From assembly GCF_000011565.2 (NCBI RefSeq), contig NC_005861.2, forward strand, positions 558,001 to 622,000: DNA of 64,000 bases, read 5' to 3'. Made by a program: the position numbers and the translations under genes. The notes below the pieces were generated by a model that saw only the letters and a program-made list of their open reading frames with translations, did not search any database and had not been told where the DNA came from. Positions 36,026 through 45,520 of this stretch are shown piece by piece (within the stretch, counting starts at the first letter, position 1; each line of letters starts with the position of its first letter). The stretch is from Candidatus Protochlamydia amoebophila UWE25 (GTDB lineage: Bacteria; Chlamydiota; Chlamydiia; Chlamydiales; Parachlamydiaceae).

Positions 36026-38164
36026 ATGGAACCTCTTGGTCATTCGCAAACAGTTTCTACAAAAATGCCTCAAATAATTTGGAAAGTAAAACGTTATGAT
36101 GCGTTACTAGAACAAATCTTGGAAAATTTTAAAAATTATTTAATATCTCAAGAATCTTTACTTAATTGGATTGTTCATGATTTTAATAATATCAATTTAC
36201 AAAATACAATAATCCCTATTATCAAACACTTGTTTGTTAATAGACTAAAAAAACCTGATCGATCTAGTTCTGAATATTTAAATTTTCAACGAGAACACTA
36301 CAAAAAATTTTTAAAAATTCTAAGAACAGCTGTTGAATGGTCCGAATTGAATCGCAATGAAGCTGTAGCTGAACATGTGTTTGCATTTTGTCATATTCTT
36401 TATACAGAAACACATTTTAACTATTGTACCCAAATTATTTTTAGGACATTTATTCAATTAGGTACTGCGAAGCTTAGCAAAGAAAAGGTAAAATACCCCC
36501 TTCCATATGTAAAAGGATTTGACAAACATCGGATGGTAAGAGGATTGGAGGTTCAATATCAAAGAATTGCCTCAGTTGACGACTCTGAACAGACAACGAG
36601 TGTTCTTACTCGCACAACAAATAGTTTGATTGGTTACATGAATGGGATTAGCCTTTATGATTTTGATCCCAATATGCAATCTAATCCTATGCATCTCCTC
36701 ATGAATTTAACAATTAATATTCAAGGTCAAACTTTTTGTACTAAAAATTTAGCATTAGGTTCTCCGACGATCGAAAATGGATCGGGTGTAGCGACCATTA
36801 ATCCTGAAATGAGGGGTTTACTTTCCTATTATCGGCAAAAAGAAGTTGAGTGTGGGCTTTTGTATCTGAATTACCAAAATTGTCGCAATCAAATTAGTCG
36901 ATTAGCTGCAGATGAAAAGCCTCGATGCCTTGCTATTCATGATTTAGGCGATCAGTTTAAAGAATTTTATGTTCTCACATTATCTCACAATAGCCCTTTT
37001 TATGAGCAAATTGGCCATGATATTGAAGATTTAACTGCAAGCTCAGTAAAAAGTAAAATTTGGGCAGATTTATGTACAACAGGTTCTGAAGTATTTAAGT
37101 ATTATTTACCATTGGATCATGGGTTATCAGAGTGGGTGAAAGCCACTTTAAATCTTGTTCATGCCACGCAATTTGATAAATGCAAAATTTTTACAGAAGA
37201 CACTTTGAAGTTATTTATTGAAAAGTTTCATCATACGTTAATTATTAATGCAAAAACTTGTTTTGGTCTTGCTTTGGGGTACTCTATCTACCAACCTGGG
37301 TCTTTTTTTAAAAAACATTTGATCACCGAAATATTTGATGGAAATCCTGAAGAAACAGGATATTGGATTCCTCAAAAATTAGTAGAGGCAACAGATTTAA
37401 GAAATTTTGGGATTGAATTGGCAGATCATATTCATTCAATTATTTTTCATAATAGAGATGATTTAAGCCCCAGTGAAAGGCGTATATTTCTTAGTTTCTT
37501 CTATAATTATTTGACAAATTATTGTTTAATTCGTTTACAGCCAAAGGCGATGGCTGGTGTTTGTAAAGGTAGAATTGATCGAGGTGTCGCGCGCATAGGC
37601 GCATCAATTGCTGAAATGATTATTCTAAAAGATCAAGAAAATGACCCACAAATAATTGAATTTTTTGAAATGCTTCTTTTGGTTCGATCCCTTATTGTAC
37701 GTAAAAGAGTTATCAAACGTGAGAGGTTATTGGAGCTAATTGAGTTTCTTCAATTTCTGCATGATCATAAATCACAAGTTAAAAAACTTTTTAAAGCTGT
37801 TTTTCCAGACGTATCCATCAACTATGATTTACTTTTATCTAAGCCAGAAACTGACTTAAAAAATGTTTTTGAAGATCACTATTTTTTAACCACATTGATT
37901 GAAATTATTTTGCCAGATTTATTAGAAGAGGAAAAATTCTTAAAATTTCTCATAGAATTTGCAAAGGAGTCAACTGAAGAATTAGGTTCTGACAGGAGAT
38001 TTCCAAAGGTTTTAAAAGATTTTATCTTAGATAAAAAATTCTTAAATAACCCAAAAAAATCTACGTATACACTTCTAAATAAGCTACAGCGTTATCCAAT
38101 CTTTGTCAAAGAGTTATTTAAAGAGTTAATCAAACGAGACATACTTGAATCAGCTATAGAGTAA
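36026..38164 (+). CDS. Large unrecognised protein, tandem paralogue A
   Basis: A 712-residue, mostly helical protein with no signal peptide and no membrane segment. AAGGA precedes the ATG. It is clearly related to the next gene: both begin with a WKVxRYxxLxxQ pattern, share SPTIE followed by a Gly-rich turn (about residue 250), HxxPFYEQIGH (about residue 330), and RRIFLSFFYNYLT or its equivalent (about residue 490). Cys residues are frequent in the middle. I do not recognise the family. A weak resemblance of the FYNYLT...P region to the core of RasGAP-type helical domains is noted but untested. Probably chlamydia-specific. Confidence 0.7.
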   Translation: MEPLGHSQTVSTKMPQIIWKVKRYDALLEQILENFKNYLISQESLLNWIVHDFNNINLQNTIIPIIKHLFVNRLKKPDRSSSEYLNFQREHYKKFLKILRTAVEWSELNRNEAVAEHVFAFCHILYTETHFNYCTQIIFRTFIQLGTAKLSKEKVKYPLPYVKGFDKHRMVRGLEVQYQRIASVDDSEQTTSVLTRTTNSLIGYMNGISLYDFDPNMQSNPMHLLMNLTINIQGQTFCTKNLALGSPTIENGSGVATINPEMRGLLSYYRQKEVECGLLYLNYQNCRNQISRLAADEKPRCLAIHDLGDQFKEFYVLTLSHNSPFYEQIGHDIEDLTASSVKSKIWADLCTTGSEVFKYYLPLDHGLSEWVKATLNLVHATQFDKCKIFTEDTLKLFIEKFHHTLIINAKTCFGLALGYSIYQPGSFFKKHLITEIFDGNPEETGYWIPQKLVEATDLRNFGIELADHIHSIIFHNRDDLSPSERRIFLSFFYNYLTNYCLIRLQPKAMAGVCKGRIDRGVARIGASIAEMIILKDQENDPQIIEFFEMLLLVRSLIVRKRVIKRERLLELIEFLQFLHDHKSQVKKLFKAVFPDVSINYDLLLSKPETDLKNVFEDHYFLTTLIEIILPDLLEEEKFLKFLIEFAKESTEELGSDRRFPKVLKDFILDKKFLNNPKKSTYTLLNKLQRYPIFVKELFKELIKRDILESAIE

Positions 38165-38222
38165 AAGTTAGTTGAGTAAGAGGAAGGATAATTTTTGTAA
38201 TAATTAACATTCAGGATAACAT

Positions 38223-40451
38223 ATGCTAGGTTTGAGTTTTATATTTTCAAAAACAGAGTCTGCTTATTTGGAAGGTTGCAAAGAGCTAGAATGGAAAGTT
38301 GTTCGTTATGAAGAGTTAATTAAACAACAGATAGAGATTCTTGGAAAACTTTTACTAAAAACAGACGGATTAATTGAATATGTAGTTAAACACATCTCCA
38401 ATGAAAACGTAAAAAATACCTTGTTTCCTATCATTCAACACTTATTTTCTCAAACGTTTTCTCAAGAAACTTCCAGATTTAATGAAATTTATTTAGATCA
38501 AAAAAGGCAGTCATATAAAAAAATTATTTCTCTTCTTAGAAAAGCCCTCGATTATTTTGAAAAAAATCGACATGAACTCATTGCTAGGAATGTTTTAACT
38601 TTAGGCTATAAATTTTATTCCCAAATTCGCTTCAATAATTGCGGCACTGAAATTTTTAATAATTTAATGGAATTTGGGAAAAAAGCAACTCTTGAACAAC
38701 CTAATATTTTTACAATAGTTCCTAATGATAGCCGTTATAAGCTAATCTTTGGATTAGAAATTATTCGTCAGCGAATGCTAGAATTGGAAAAAAATTCTGT
38801 ATTGACGGCAACCTCGTTTGGTCGTTATCAAGGTCAATATCAATCTTCTGGGAAACTATTTTATGGTTTATTTGATCCCCACATACAAGGAAATTTTGTT
38901 TCTTTAAAAAGAAAGATTTGTGTTTATCAACCGGCAAACAAGTTTTGTGTTAAAAATCTGATGATGCCTTCCCCGACTATCGAAACAGGTGGCCCTGTCT
39001 CAATAAATTCAGAAATGCGTGCTTTTCTAACTCTGTGTCGAGAAAAGCAAAAAACGATACTTTATATTAACTGTCAAGACAAATGTCCAAGCGTAGGATT
39101 GATAGCAGGAGATGACTCTTATCGTTGTCAAGCTATTGAAACATTAGCAGAAGAATTTGCAAATACTTTATTTTTAATTACTCTAACCCATGATCACCCT
39201 TTTTATGAGCAAATAGGACATCAGATAGACACATTAAATAGTCAGCTGGTCAAAAAGGCTATATTTGATCAAATTTTTAATCCTAATTTTCGTCAATTTG
39301 AGAATTATATACTGCCTACAGAGGAGATAAAAAAATGGATGGTAATTACTTTTGATGTGATTCATGCAAAAAAATTTAGCAATTGTGACCATTTTTCGGA
39401 TGCACAAGAACGTGATTTTTTTATTGAAGAATGTCATCTAGCATTAATACAAAATGAAGAAATGCTTCGATTAGGGTATTCAATTTATCATGATACAGAG
39501 CATTTTAAAAAAGAATTATTGAGGCAAATCTTTATAGAGGATAAGCAAAAAAGTGGGAACTCCGTACCAGAAAAAATGGTTCTTATAAAAGAAGGTCAAA
39601 AATATAGATTTAATCTAAAACATTGGTGCTTGATATTAACGGATCAAATTCATGACATTTTATTCAATAAACAAAAAGTTCTTTCTCCAAAAGAAAAACG
39701 GATTTTTATTCGCCTTTTTTATAACTATCTAACCATGCAATTATTAATTTTTATTGAACCTAAATTTCTAAATATGAGTTCTACAAATTCAACCGATAGA
39801 TCCATTAGCTTTGAAGAAATGTTTGCGCATGAGTTGATAGTGAAGGGATTGGAAGATAATCCTGAAATGATAGCTCATTTTGAAATGTCTATCCATTTGC
39901 GTGCTATGATGATTTGTAAAAGAGCCGTTGGCGAAAAGCAACTGAATCGACTTTTAGAAACAATTTTGTTTATGCTTGATCACAAAGACCAAATAAAAAC
40001 ATTATTTGCAAAAGTATTTCCGAATGTAAATTTTGAAAATGATATATTAGAGAAAACGAAAAAATCTTCACTTCCAAGTTTATTTCAAAAGGAACAATTT
40101 AAAAATTTTCAAATGGAGCACGTTTTACCAGAATTGATGAAATCTAAAGAATTTCAAAAATATTTAAAAGAAACTGTTTTTTCGGTTTTTTTAGGAAGTG
40201 AAAAGTTCCAAGAAATTTTTCAGTCCGAAACATTTAAATATTATTTGGGAAAAACTGTGAATTTGCCTGATTTGAATGATGAGCATGCAATTAATGAATT
40301 TTTACAAACTCAAACTCAAGCTATTGATTCAGCATTAGCAAGCCCTGATTGTCAAACACTTTTAATCCAAGCATTTTTGAAGGAAACCGCTACTTTAAAA
40401 GAATATTTAGAAACATTTATTTTGCAACAAATCAAAAATATTAAATATTAG
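38223..40451 (+). CDS. Large unrecognised protein, tandem paralogue B
   Basis: A 742-residue paralogue of the preceding gene, 58 bp downstream on the same strand, with AGGA before the ATG. Shared blocks in the same order: WKVVRYEELIKQQ near the start, LFPIIQHLF, SPTIETGG, HDHPFYEQIGHQID, and KRIFIRLFYNYLTMQ. Differences are spread evenly, so the duplication is not recent. The C-terminal 100 residues extend past paralogue A with further helices. The first 20 residues (MLGLSFIFSKTESAYLEG) are mildly hydrophobic but not a clear signal peptide. Function unknown; the pair may form a complex or act as host-directed proteins (inference). Confidence 0.7.
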   Translation: MLGLSFIFSKTESAYLEGCKELEWKVVRYEELIKQQIEILGKLLLKTDGLIEYVVKHISNENVKNTLFPIIQHLFSQTFSQETSRFNEIYLDQKRQSYKKIISLLRKALDYFEKNRHELIARNVLTLGYKFYSQIRFNNCGTEIFNNLMEFGKKATLEQPNIFTIVPNDSRYKLIFGLEIIRQRMLELEKNSVLTATSFGRYQGQYQSSGKLFYGLFDPHIQGNFVSLKRKICVYQPANKFCVKNLMMPSPTIETGGPVSINSEMRAFLTLCREKQKTILYINCQDKCPSVGLIAGDDSYRCQAIETLAEEFANTLFLITLTHDHPFYEQIGHQIDTLNSQLVKKAIFDQIFNPNFRQFENYILPTEEIKKWMVITFDVIHAKKFSNCDHFSDAQERDFFIEECHLALIQNEEMLRLGYSIYHDTEHFKKELLRQIFIEDKQKSGNSVPEKMVLIKEGQKYRFNLKHWCLILTDQIHDILFNKQKVLSPKEKRIFIRLFYNYLTMQLLIFIEPKFLNMSSTNSTDRSISFEEMFAHELIVKGLEDNPEMIAHFEMSIHLRAMMICKRAVGEKQLNRLLETILFMLDHKDQIKTLFAKVFPNVNFENDILEKTKKSSLPSLFQKEQFKNFQMEHVLPELMKSKEFQKYLKETVFSVFLGSEKFQEIFQSETFKYYLGKTVNLPDLNDEHAINEFLQTQTQAIDSALASPDCQTLLIQAFLKETATLKEYLETFILQQIKNIKY

Positions 40452-40660
40452 TTGTTTAAAAGCAATTTTTTTTGATTAGAATGAAATTTGAATGCCTTAA
40501 CAAGTATTTAAATTGATTGTTAGATGAAAATTTTCCAATTTTTAGTCCTTTTCTTACTAATTTTAATTATCTATCCTTAAAATAAGTAATTTGGAATGAA
40601 ACCAAAGATATTCACCCAATAAATTCATAACACAGTTGACTCATTGGCAATGGAGAAAAA

Positions 40661-41809
40661 ATGTCCAATACACAGGCTGCAAAAGCCCTTGCACATTATC
40701 GTCGACTAGCTGAACAGAAAGAAGGAGAGCAGCTATTTATTCACGCTGCATTTTCTAAAGACCACTGTCGGCAAGGAGGCCCCGAAGATGATCATCGTAT
40801 GCCTTATAAAAGAGATGTTGATCGTATTATTCATTCAAAAGCCTACTCCCGGTATGTTGATAAAACACAAGTTGTGTATTTAGTTAACAATGATCACATT
40901 ACACATCGCAGCTTGCATGTGCAACTTGTCAGTAATTTTGCCAGAGGAATTGCAGAAATATTAGGATTAAACTTAGATTTAGTAGAAGCTATAGCACTTG
41001 GGCATGATGTGGGACATCCGCCTTTTGGACATGAAGGTGAAGACTACCTTTCTACTTTATCTATAGAGTATGGAAATGGCCCCTTTTGTCATGCTTTACA
41101 GTCTTGTCGTTTATTCACCGAATTAGAACCTCTTAATTTAGGGTTGGCAGTTTATGACGGTTTTTTGGGCCATGATGGAGCAATGGCTGGAGCTTTTTTA
41201 CAACCTAAATTTGGTAAAACTTGGCAAGATCATTTAGACGAGAGAGAGCAGAAAAAAATAAACCTTGATTTGAATATCATGCCAGGTACTTTAGAGGGAT
41301 GTTTAGTCAAGCTTTGCGATACGATGAGTTATGTCGGTCGTGACATTGAAGATGCCATCAATTTAGGCATTTTAAAAAGAAAAGATATCCCTGCTACCTG
41401 TTTGGGAATTACTAATAAAGATATCTTAAGCTTTTTAGCAGCAGACGTCATTCAAAATAGTTATCATAAAGAATATATTACTATTTCAAAAGAAGCTTTC
41501 GAAGCTTTAAAAATACTACGCCAATTTAATTTTCAATATATTTACGTACACCCCCAATTAAAGGTAGAATCTTCAAAAATTAAGTTTAGTTATCGAATTT
41601 TGTTTGAATGGCTTCTTCAAAATTTGGAAGCAAATCGAGAAGAAAGTTATGTGTGGAAACACTACTTAAAAAAACGGACTGAAAATTATTTATCCCAAAC
41701 CAACTCTGTTCAAATGATCGTAGATTATATATCAGGAATGACAGATAACTTTTTTGTTCGTACCTTAGAAAAAATTATTGTTCCTAGTAAAATCGAGTTT
41801 GACAAATGA
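40661..41809 (+). CDS. dgt: dGTPase-like HD-domain triphosphohydrolase
   Basis: Dgt-type enzymes hydrolyse dNTPs to deoxynucleosides and tripolyphosphate. The 382-residue protein has THRSLHVQLVSNFARG, the metal motif GHDVGHPPFGHEGE (His115, Asp116), and LCDTMSYVGRDIEDAI with the last metal Asp. The first metal His is in HRSLH. The C-terminal part is helical. The start is ATG 40661. Its last four bases overlap tsaB (ATGA), so the two are coupled. Confidence 0.9.
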   Translation: MSNTQAAKALAHYRRLAEQKEGEQLFIHAAFSKDHCRQGGPEDDHRMPYKRDVDRIIHSKAYSRYVDKTQVVYLVNNDHITHRSLHVQLVSNFARGIAEILGLNLDLVEAIALGHDVGHPPFGHEGEDYLSTLSIEYGNGPFCHALQSCRLFTELEPLNLGLAVYDGFLGHDGAMAGAFLQPKFGKTWQDHLDEREQKKINLDLNIMPGTLEGCLVKLCDTMSYVGRDIEDAINLGILKRKDIPATCLGITNKDILSFLAADVIQNSYHKEYITISKEAFEALKILRQFNFQYIYVHPQLKVESSKIKFSYRILFEWLLQNLEANREESYVWKHYLKKRTENYLSQTNSVQMIVDYISGMTDNFFVRTLEKIIVPSKIEFDK

Positions 41810-42489
41810 GTCGTTTTTTATTGATTGAAACAAGTACGGAAAGAGGGGTTTTTGGCCTTTCACAAGATGAAAAAATTCTTTTCTGTGAAGAACTACCTTT
41901 TGGGATGACTCAGTCTCGTTTTTTGATGCCTCGATTGGCTGAGTTTATTCAACAGAATTCCTTACGTTCTGAAGATTTAACTTTTATTGGCATAGGGACT
42001 GGGCCTGGCTCTTATACGGGAATTCGTGTAGGTATGGCTGTGGCTCAAGCTTTGTCTTATAGTTGGAAAATACCTCTTGTCGGCGTGTCAAGTCTAGATG
42101 GTTTTGTTCCATCTAAAAAGAATGTTCCTTTTGCAGCTATCATTGATGCGCGAATTGGAGGTGCTTATGTACGCAAAGGCATATTAACTGATCAGGGGAT
42201 TGATTATTTATGTGAACCCTCGATTTACTCTCTTGCCGAGTTGGGAACTTTTTTAAAGGATGTCAAAATTTTAGTGACTCCTTTCTTTCCATCATTGAAA
42301 TTAAAATTAGAGAAGCAATATCCAGACCTAATGTGGACCTGGGAGGAAAAAGCCCCCTCCTTAGATGCTTTAGCTCATAGAATGAATCTGGCTTATCGAA
42401 ACGAAGCTTGGAGAAATAAGGGGCATTTAGAGCTTTTATATTTAAAAGAAACGGAAGCTGAACGAGAAAAAAATAAATCATCATCTTAA
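41806..42489 (+). CDS. tsaB: tRNA threonylcarbamoyladenosine synthesis protein TsaB
   Basis: TsaB (YeaZ) is the scaffold partner of TsaD in making N6-threonylcarbamoyladenosine at tRNA position 37. The 227-residue ASKHA-fold protein starts FLLIETSTERGVFGLS and has IGTGPGSYTGIRVGMAVAQAL, the family hallmark. It is chlamydial CT343-like by position (before rpsU and dnaJ). The C-terminal end is Lys/Ser-rich. Confidence 0.93.
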   Translation: MSRFLLIETSTERGVFGLSQDEKILFCEELPFGMTQSRFLMPRLAEFIQQNSLRSEDLTFIGIGTGPGSYTGIRVGMAVAQALSYSWKIPLVGVSSLDGFVPSKKNVPFAAIIDARIGGAYVRKGILTDQGIDYLCEPSIYSLAELGTFLKDVKILVTPFFPSLKLKLEKQYPDLMWTWEEKAPSLDALAHRMNLAYRNEAWRNKGHLELLYLKETEAEREKNKSSS

Positions 42490-42694
42490 CTAAGCTCTTC
42501 TTTTTAACGTCAAATTATTATTTGAATATTCAAATTTATCCCCTGTTTTTTGCAAGAAGTCTATTGATTAATATCCTCTATTTGAGGTAGCATAATCGCT
42601 ATCTGTGTAAGAAAAAGATAAGTATTGTCTGGCAAATCTTTGAAAAAAGGCTCATTCCAGCAAATTTAACACTTAGAAATTAGGAAACAACTCA

Positions 42695-42874
42695 ATGTCA
42701 CTTGTAAAAGTCCGTATAGGCGACTCAATAGATAAAGCTCTCCGTGCCTTGAAGAAACGTCTCGATAAAGAAGGAGTTATGAAGTCTGTAAAAGCACATC
42801 GTTTTTATTCTAAACCTTCTATCAAAAAACGTGCTAAATCTAAAGCTGCTTTAAAATATAAGAAACAACGTTAA
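42695..42874 (+). CDS. rpsU: 30S ribosomal protein S21
   Basis: A 59-residue protein: [20 protein letters not shown], then a Lys/Arg-rich helix ([16 protein letters not shown]) and the end YKKQR. S21 helps 16S rRNA reach the Shine-Dalgarno of mRNA. AGGAAA lies about eight bases before the ATG. Position between tsaB and dnaJ matches the Chlamydia order I recall. Confidence 0.95.
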   Translation: MSLVKVRIGDSIDKALRALKKRLDKEGVMKSVKAHRFYSKPSIKKRAKSKAALKYKKQR

Positions 42875-42942
42875 GAGCCTTACGCTTACAAAGCTTACGC
42901 CCTTATGATGTATAAATAATTATTCTATAAGGGTATCAATTT

Positions 42943-42990
42943 TACCTTAAATATTAATATTTAGTTATTTAAGGTATTTAAACTTTTTTA
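42943..42990 (+). terminator. AT-rich inverted repeat after rpsU
   Basis: TACCTTAAAT (42943-42952) pairs perfectly with ATTTAAGGTA (42967-42976), with a 14-base loop and a T-run at 42984-42989. It is 68 bp after rpsU and 84 bp before dnaJ. Either a weak terminator or a regulatory site for dnaJ; the CIRCE element of HrcA is not seen here. Confidence 0.45.
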
Positions 42991-43059
42991 GAAAATTTTT
43001 CGTAATATTTTATTGCGAAAATTCAAAAATTAATCCTTCAAAATAAAGTAGTAGATCTT

Positions 43060-44220
43060 ATGGCTGACTATTACGAAATTCTAGAAGTTGCACGTGGTGC
43101 GACTCCCGAAGAAATCAAAAAAGCATACCGAAAAAAGGCTGTTCAGTATCATCCTGACAAAAATCCCGGTGATGCAGATGCTGAAAAACGATTTAAAGAA
43201 ATATCGGAAGCTTACGAAGTTTTAAGCGACGAAAAAAAACGACAAGTTTACGATCGTTACGGCAAAGAAGCTTTGCAAGGAGCTGCTGGTGGTGGACAAG
43301 GTTTTTCATCCATGGACGAAGCTCTGCGAACCTTTATGGGTGCGTTTGGAATGGGTGGAGGCGGAGAAAGTATTTTCGACTTTTTTGGCGGTGGAAATGG
43401 AGCTGAATTTGGAGGTCGAGAAGGAGGTAGAGGGGCTCGTCAAGGAGCTAGCAAACGCGTTAACATTAACGTCTCCTTTGAAGAAGCGGTCAAGGGTGTC
43501 GATAAAGAGCTTGTGATTTCTAACTACGCAAATTGTAATGTTTGCAATGGTAAAGGCTCCTCCTCATCACAAGGAATTAAAACCTGTAGTGAATGTAAAG
43601 GCAGAGGTCAAGTTTTTGAACAAAGAGGTTTCTTTAGCATGACAATGGCTTGTCCAAAATGTCATGGAGAAGGAAAAGTTATTACCGACCCTTGTAAAAA
43701 TTGCAAAGGACAAGGTGCTGTTAAAGAAAAACAACACATTAAAGTTCATATTCCGGCTGGTGTAGATAGCGGAATGCGTTTAAAAATGAGCGGGTATGGT
43801 GATGTAGGACAACATGGTGGTCCTGCAGGAGACTTATATGTGTTCATCAATGTAGAACCACATGAGATTTTCGAGCGAGAAGGGAACGATATTTTATTAG
43901 ATTTACCCATTAGTTTTGCTGAAGCTGCCCTTGGTTGTAAAAAAGAAGTGCCGTCTTTGACCAATCGAGCGTGCCGTATTACCATTCCGGAAGGAACGCA
44001 AAATGGAAAGATTTTCCGAGTAAAGGGTGAAGGATTTCCCAATGTACACGGACATGGAAAAGGAGATTTACTAGTACGTATATTTGTCGAAACACCCACC
44101 CGTTTAAGCGAGCGTCAAAAAGAGCTTTTACAAGAATTCAGTGAACTTGAAGGACCCAACAATCTTCCTAAAAGAAAAGGCTTTCTAGATAAAATTAAAG
44201 AATTTTTTTCACCGAACTGA
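43060..44220 (+). CDS. dnaJ: Chaperone DnaJ
   Basis: DnaJ stimulates DnaK ATPase and delivers substrates. The 386-residue protein has the J domain with HPD in YHPDKNPGD (about residue 32), a Gly/Phe-rich linker (75-125, such as [16 protein letters not shown]), four zinc-finger repeats ([32 protein letters not shown], about 155-220) and the C-terminal substrate domains. It stands apart from dnaK and grpE, as in Chlamydia. Confidence 0.98.
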   Translation: MADYYEILEVARGATPEEIKKAYRKKAVQYHPDKNPGDADAEKRFKEISEAYEVLSDEKKRQVYDRYGKEALQGAAGGGQGFSSMDEALRTFMGAFGMGGGGESIFDFFGGGNGAEFGGREGGRGARQGASKRVNINVSFEEAVKGVDKELVISNYANCNVCNGKGSSSSQGIKTCSECKGRGQVFEQRGFFSMTMACPKCHGEGKVITDPCKNCKGQGAVKEKQHIKVHIPAGVDSGMRLKMSGYGDVGQHGGPAGDLYVFINVEPHEIFEREGNDILLDLPISFAEAALGCKKEVPSLTNRACRITIPEGTQNGKIFRVKGEGFPNVHGHGKGDLLVRIFVETPTRLSERQKELLQEFSELEGPNNLPKRKGFLDKIKEFFSPN

Positions 44221-44228
44221 TTGTTTTG

Positions 44229-44263
44229 ATTCAGCATCGATGGTTCGACTATCGATGCTGAAT
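44229..44263. terminator. Hairpin between convergent dnaJ and yycJ
   Basis: ATTCAGCATCGAT (44229-44241) pairs perfectly with ATCGATGCTGAAT (44251-44263), with a nine-base loop. There is no T-run. The outer arm ATTCAGCAT is the same as in the hairpin at 11796-11821, also between converging genes. Confidence 0.6.
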
Positions 44264-44354
44264 TTAGCACCTAGATAACCAGCATATAGATAAATCAATA
44301 GATTTCAAAAATCATGCGTTTTCCAAAAAAGTTATTGATTAACGACTAGTATAG

Positions 44355-45128
44355 TTAGAAAAAAATCGGCTTACTGATTTTTTCTTGTGATGCTACGCAC
44401 ATTTCTATATCAATCCCATGATTTTGCAAAACTCCTTTTACCACACCTAAAGCCGTTTCAGGACTATTACATTCATTTGATAGATGAGCTAAATGAACAT
44501 GTCTAAGTTTTGGATGATAAATCTGAGAGAGTAAAGTGCCGCAAGCCTCATTAGACAAATGTCCACTACGACTAAGGACACGTTGTTTATAAACCATTGG
44601 TCGAGGGGAGGCATGTACCATAGAAGGTTGATGGTTAGATTCAAGATATAAGTAATCACATCCTTGAAGTTTAGCTTGAACAAGAGAGGTTGCAAAACCA
44701 AGATCAGTACAAAATCCAAGTTTTAGATCATTCAAACGAATTGTAAATGCTACCGGATCAATTGTATCATGCTGAATCGTAAAAGGATGAACTTCAATGT
44801 CTTTAAATTCAAAAGTTTCTCCAGTAGAGAAAATCTTAAATTTTGGACAATTGCGAAATGCTTCAACAATACCTTTGGCTGTTTCATGATTGGCTAAAAC
44901 AGGGATTCCTAATTTATAAGCGAGTACTTTTAATCCTTGGATATGATCAGAGTGTTCATGAGTAATTAAAATTGCATCGATATCAGAAATATCAACATTG
45001 ATTTCTGCAAGGCGGTTTTGAATGGCTTTGGCACTTATACCCGCATCAATAAGAACTTTAGTTTGAGAGGTGCCGAGATAGATACAGTTTCCTTTGGACC
45101 CTGATGCGAGTGGGCAAAATCCCTTCAT
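44355..45128 (-). CDS. YycJ-type metallo-beta-lactamase-fold hydrolase
   Basis: The protein of 257 residues starts MKGFCPLASGSKGNCIYLG, the typical N-terminus of the YycJ/WalJ family, so I choose ATG 45128 over a GTG two codons upstream; AGGTGA lies close before it. The metal motif THEHSDH (His57, His59, Asp61, His62) and HLAHLSNECNSPE near the end are family features. Members are suspected nucleases linked to DNA replication or cell division. It lies next to ftsK as I recall for CT738-CT739, though separated by 390 bp. Confidence 0.9.
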   Translation of the reverse strand: MKGFCPLASGSKGNCIYLGTSQTKVLIDAGISAKAIQNRLAEINVDISDIDAILITHEHSDHIQGLKVLAYKLGIPVLANHETAKGIVEAFRNCPKFKIFSTGETFEFKDIEVHPFTIQHDTIDPVAFTIRLNDLKLGFCTDLGFATSLVQAKLQGCDYLYLESNHQPSMVHASPRPMVYKQRVLSRSGHLSNEACGTLLSQIYHPKLRHVHLAHLSNECNSPETALGVVKGVLQNHGIDIEMCVASQEKISKPIFF

Positions 45129-45520
45129 AATCACCTAGTTTTAATCATTTAAACAGTCATTTATCAGAAAGGCGGATTTATAACATATTTAAAGATTAGT
45201 TTTCTTGCGAAATTTACTTCAATGCATTATTCATGCTTAATTAAAGATGAGAATCTCAAGTTTTCTCAGAATTTAATTTTTGGCTGTTTACTTAAGTCTG
45301 AGTTTTAATTTTTTAGTTAGAAATCACTTAAGGGTTAGTAGGTTTTTTTTGATTAAGTTATCGCAGAATAAAAAAAATTTATTCAGAATTTAAATGCAAG
45401 CCATGATTTAATCCAATTTGAATGAAAACATTTTAGAGGCAAAACTGAATAGTCCATTCAAGTTATTCCATCCTTACCACATTGGACTTAATAAAATCTG
45501 AAGAGCACAAATAAAATTGA
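45129..45520. other. AT-rich gap between ftsK and yycJ
   Basis: No gene, RNA or clear hairpin seen. The yycJ promoter should be here, since ftsK ends on the same strand 390 bp upstream. Confidence 0.4.

Noticed and set aside
42943-42990. CIRCE heat-shock operator for dnaJ
   Set aside because: The inverted repeat here is TACCTTAAAT with ATTTAAGGTA, unlike the TTAGCACTC-N9-GAGTGCTAA form of CIRCE.
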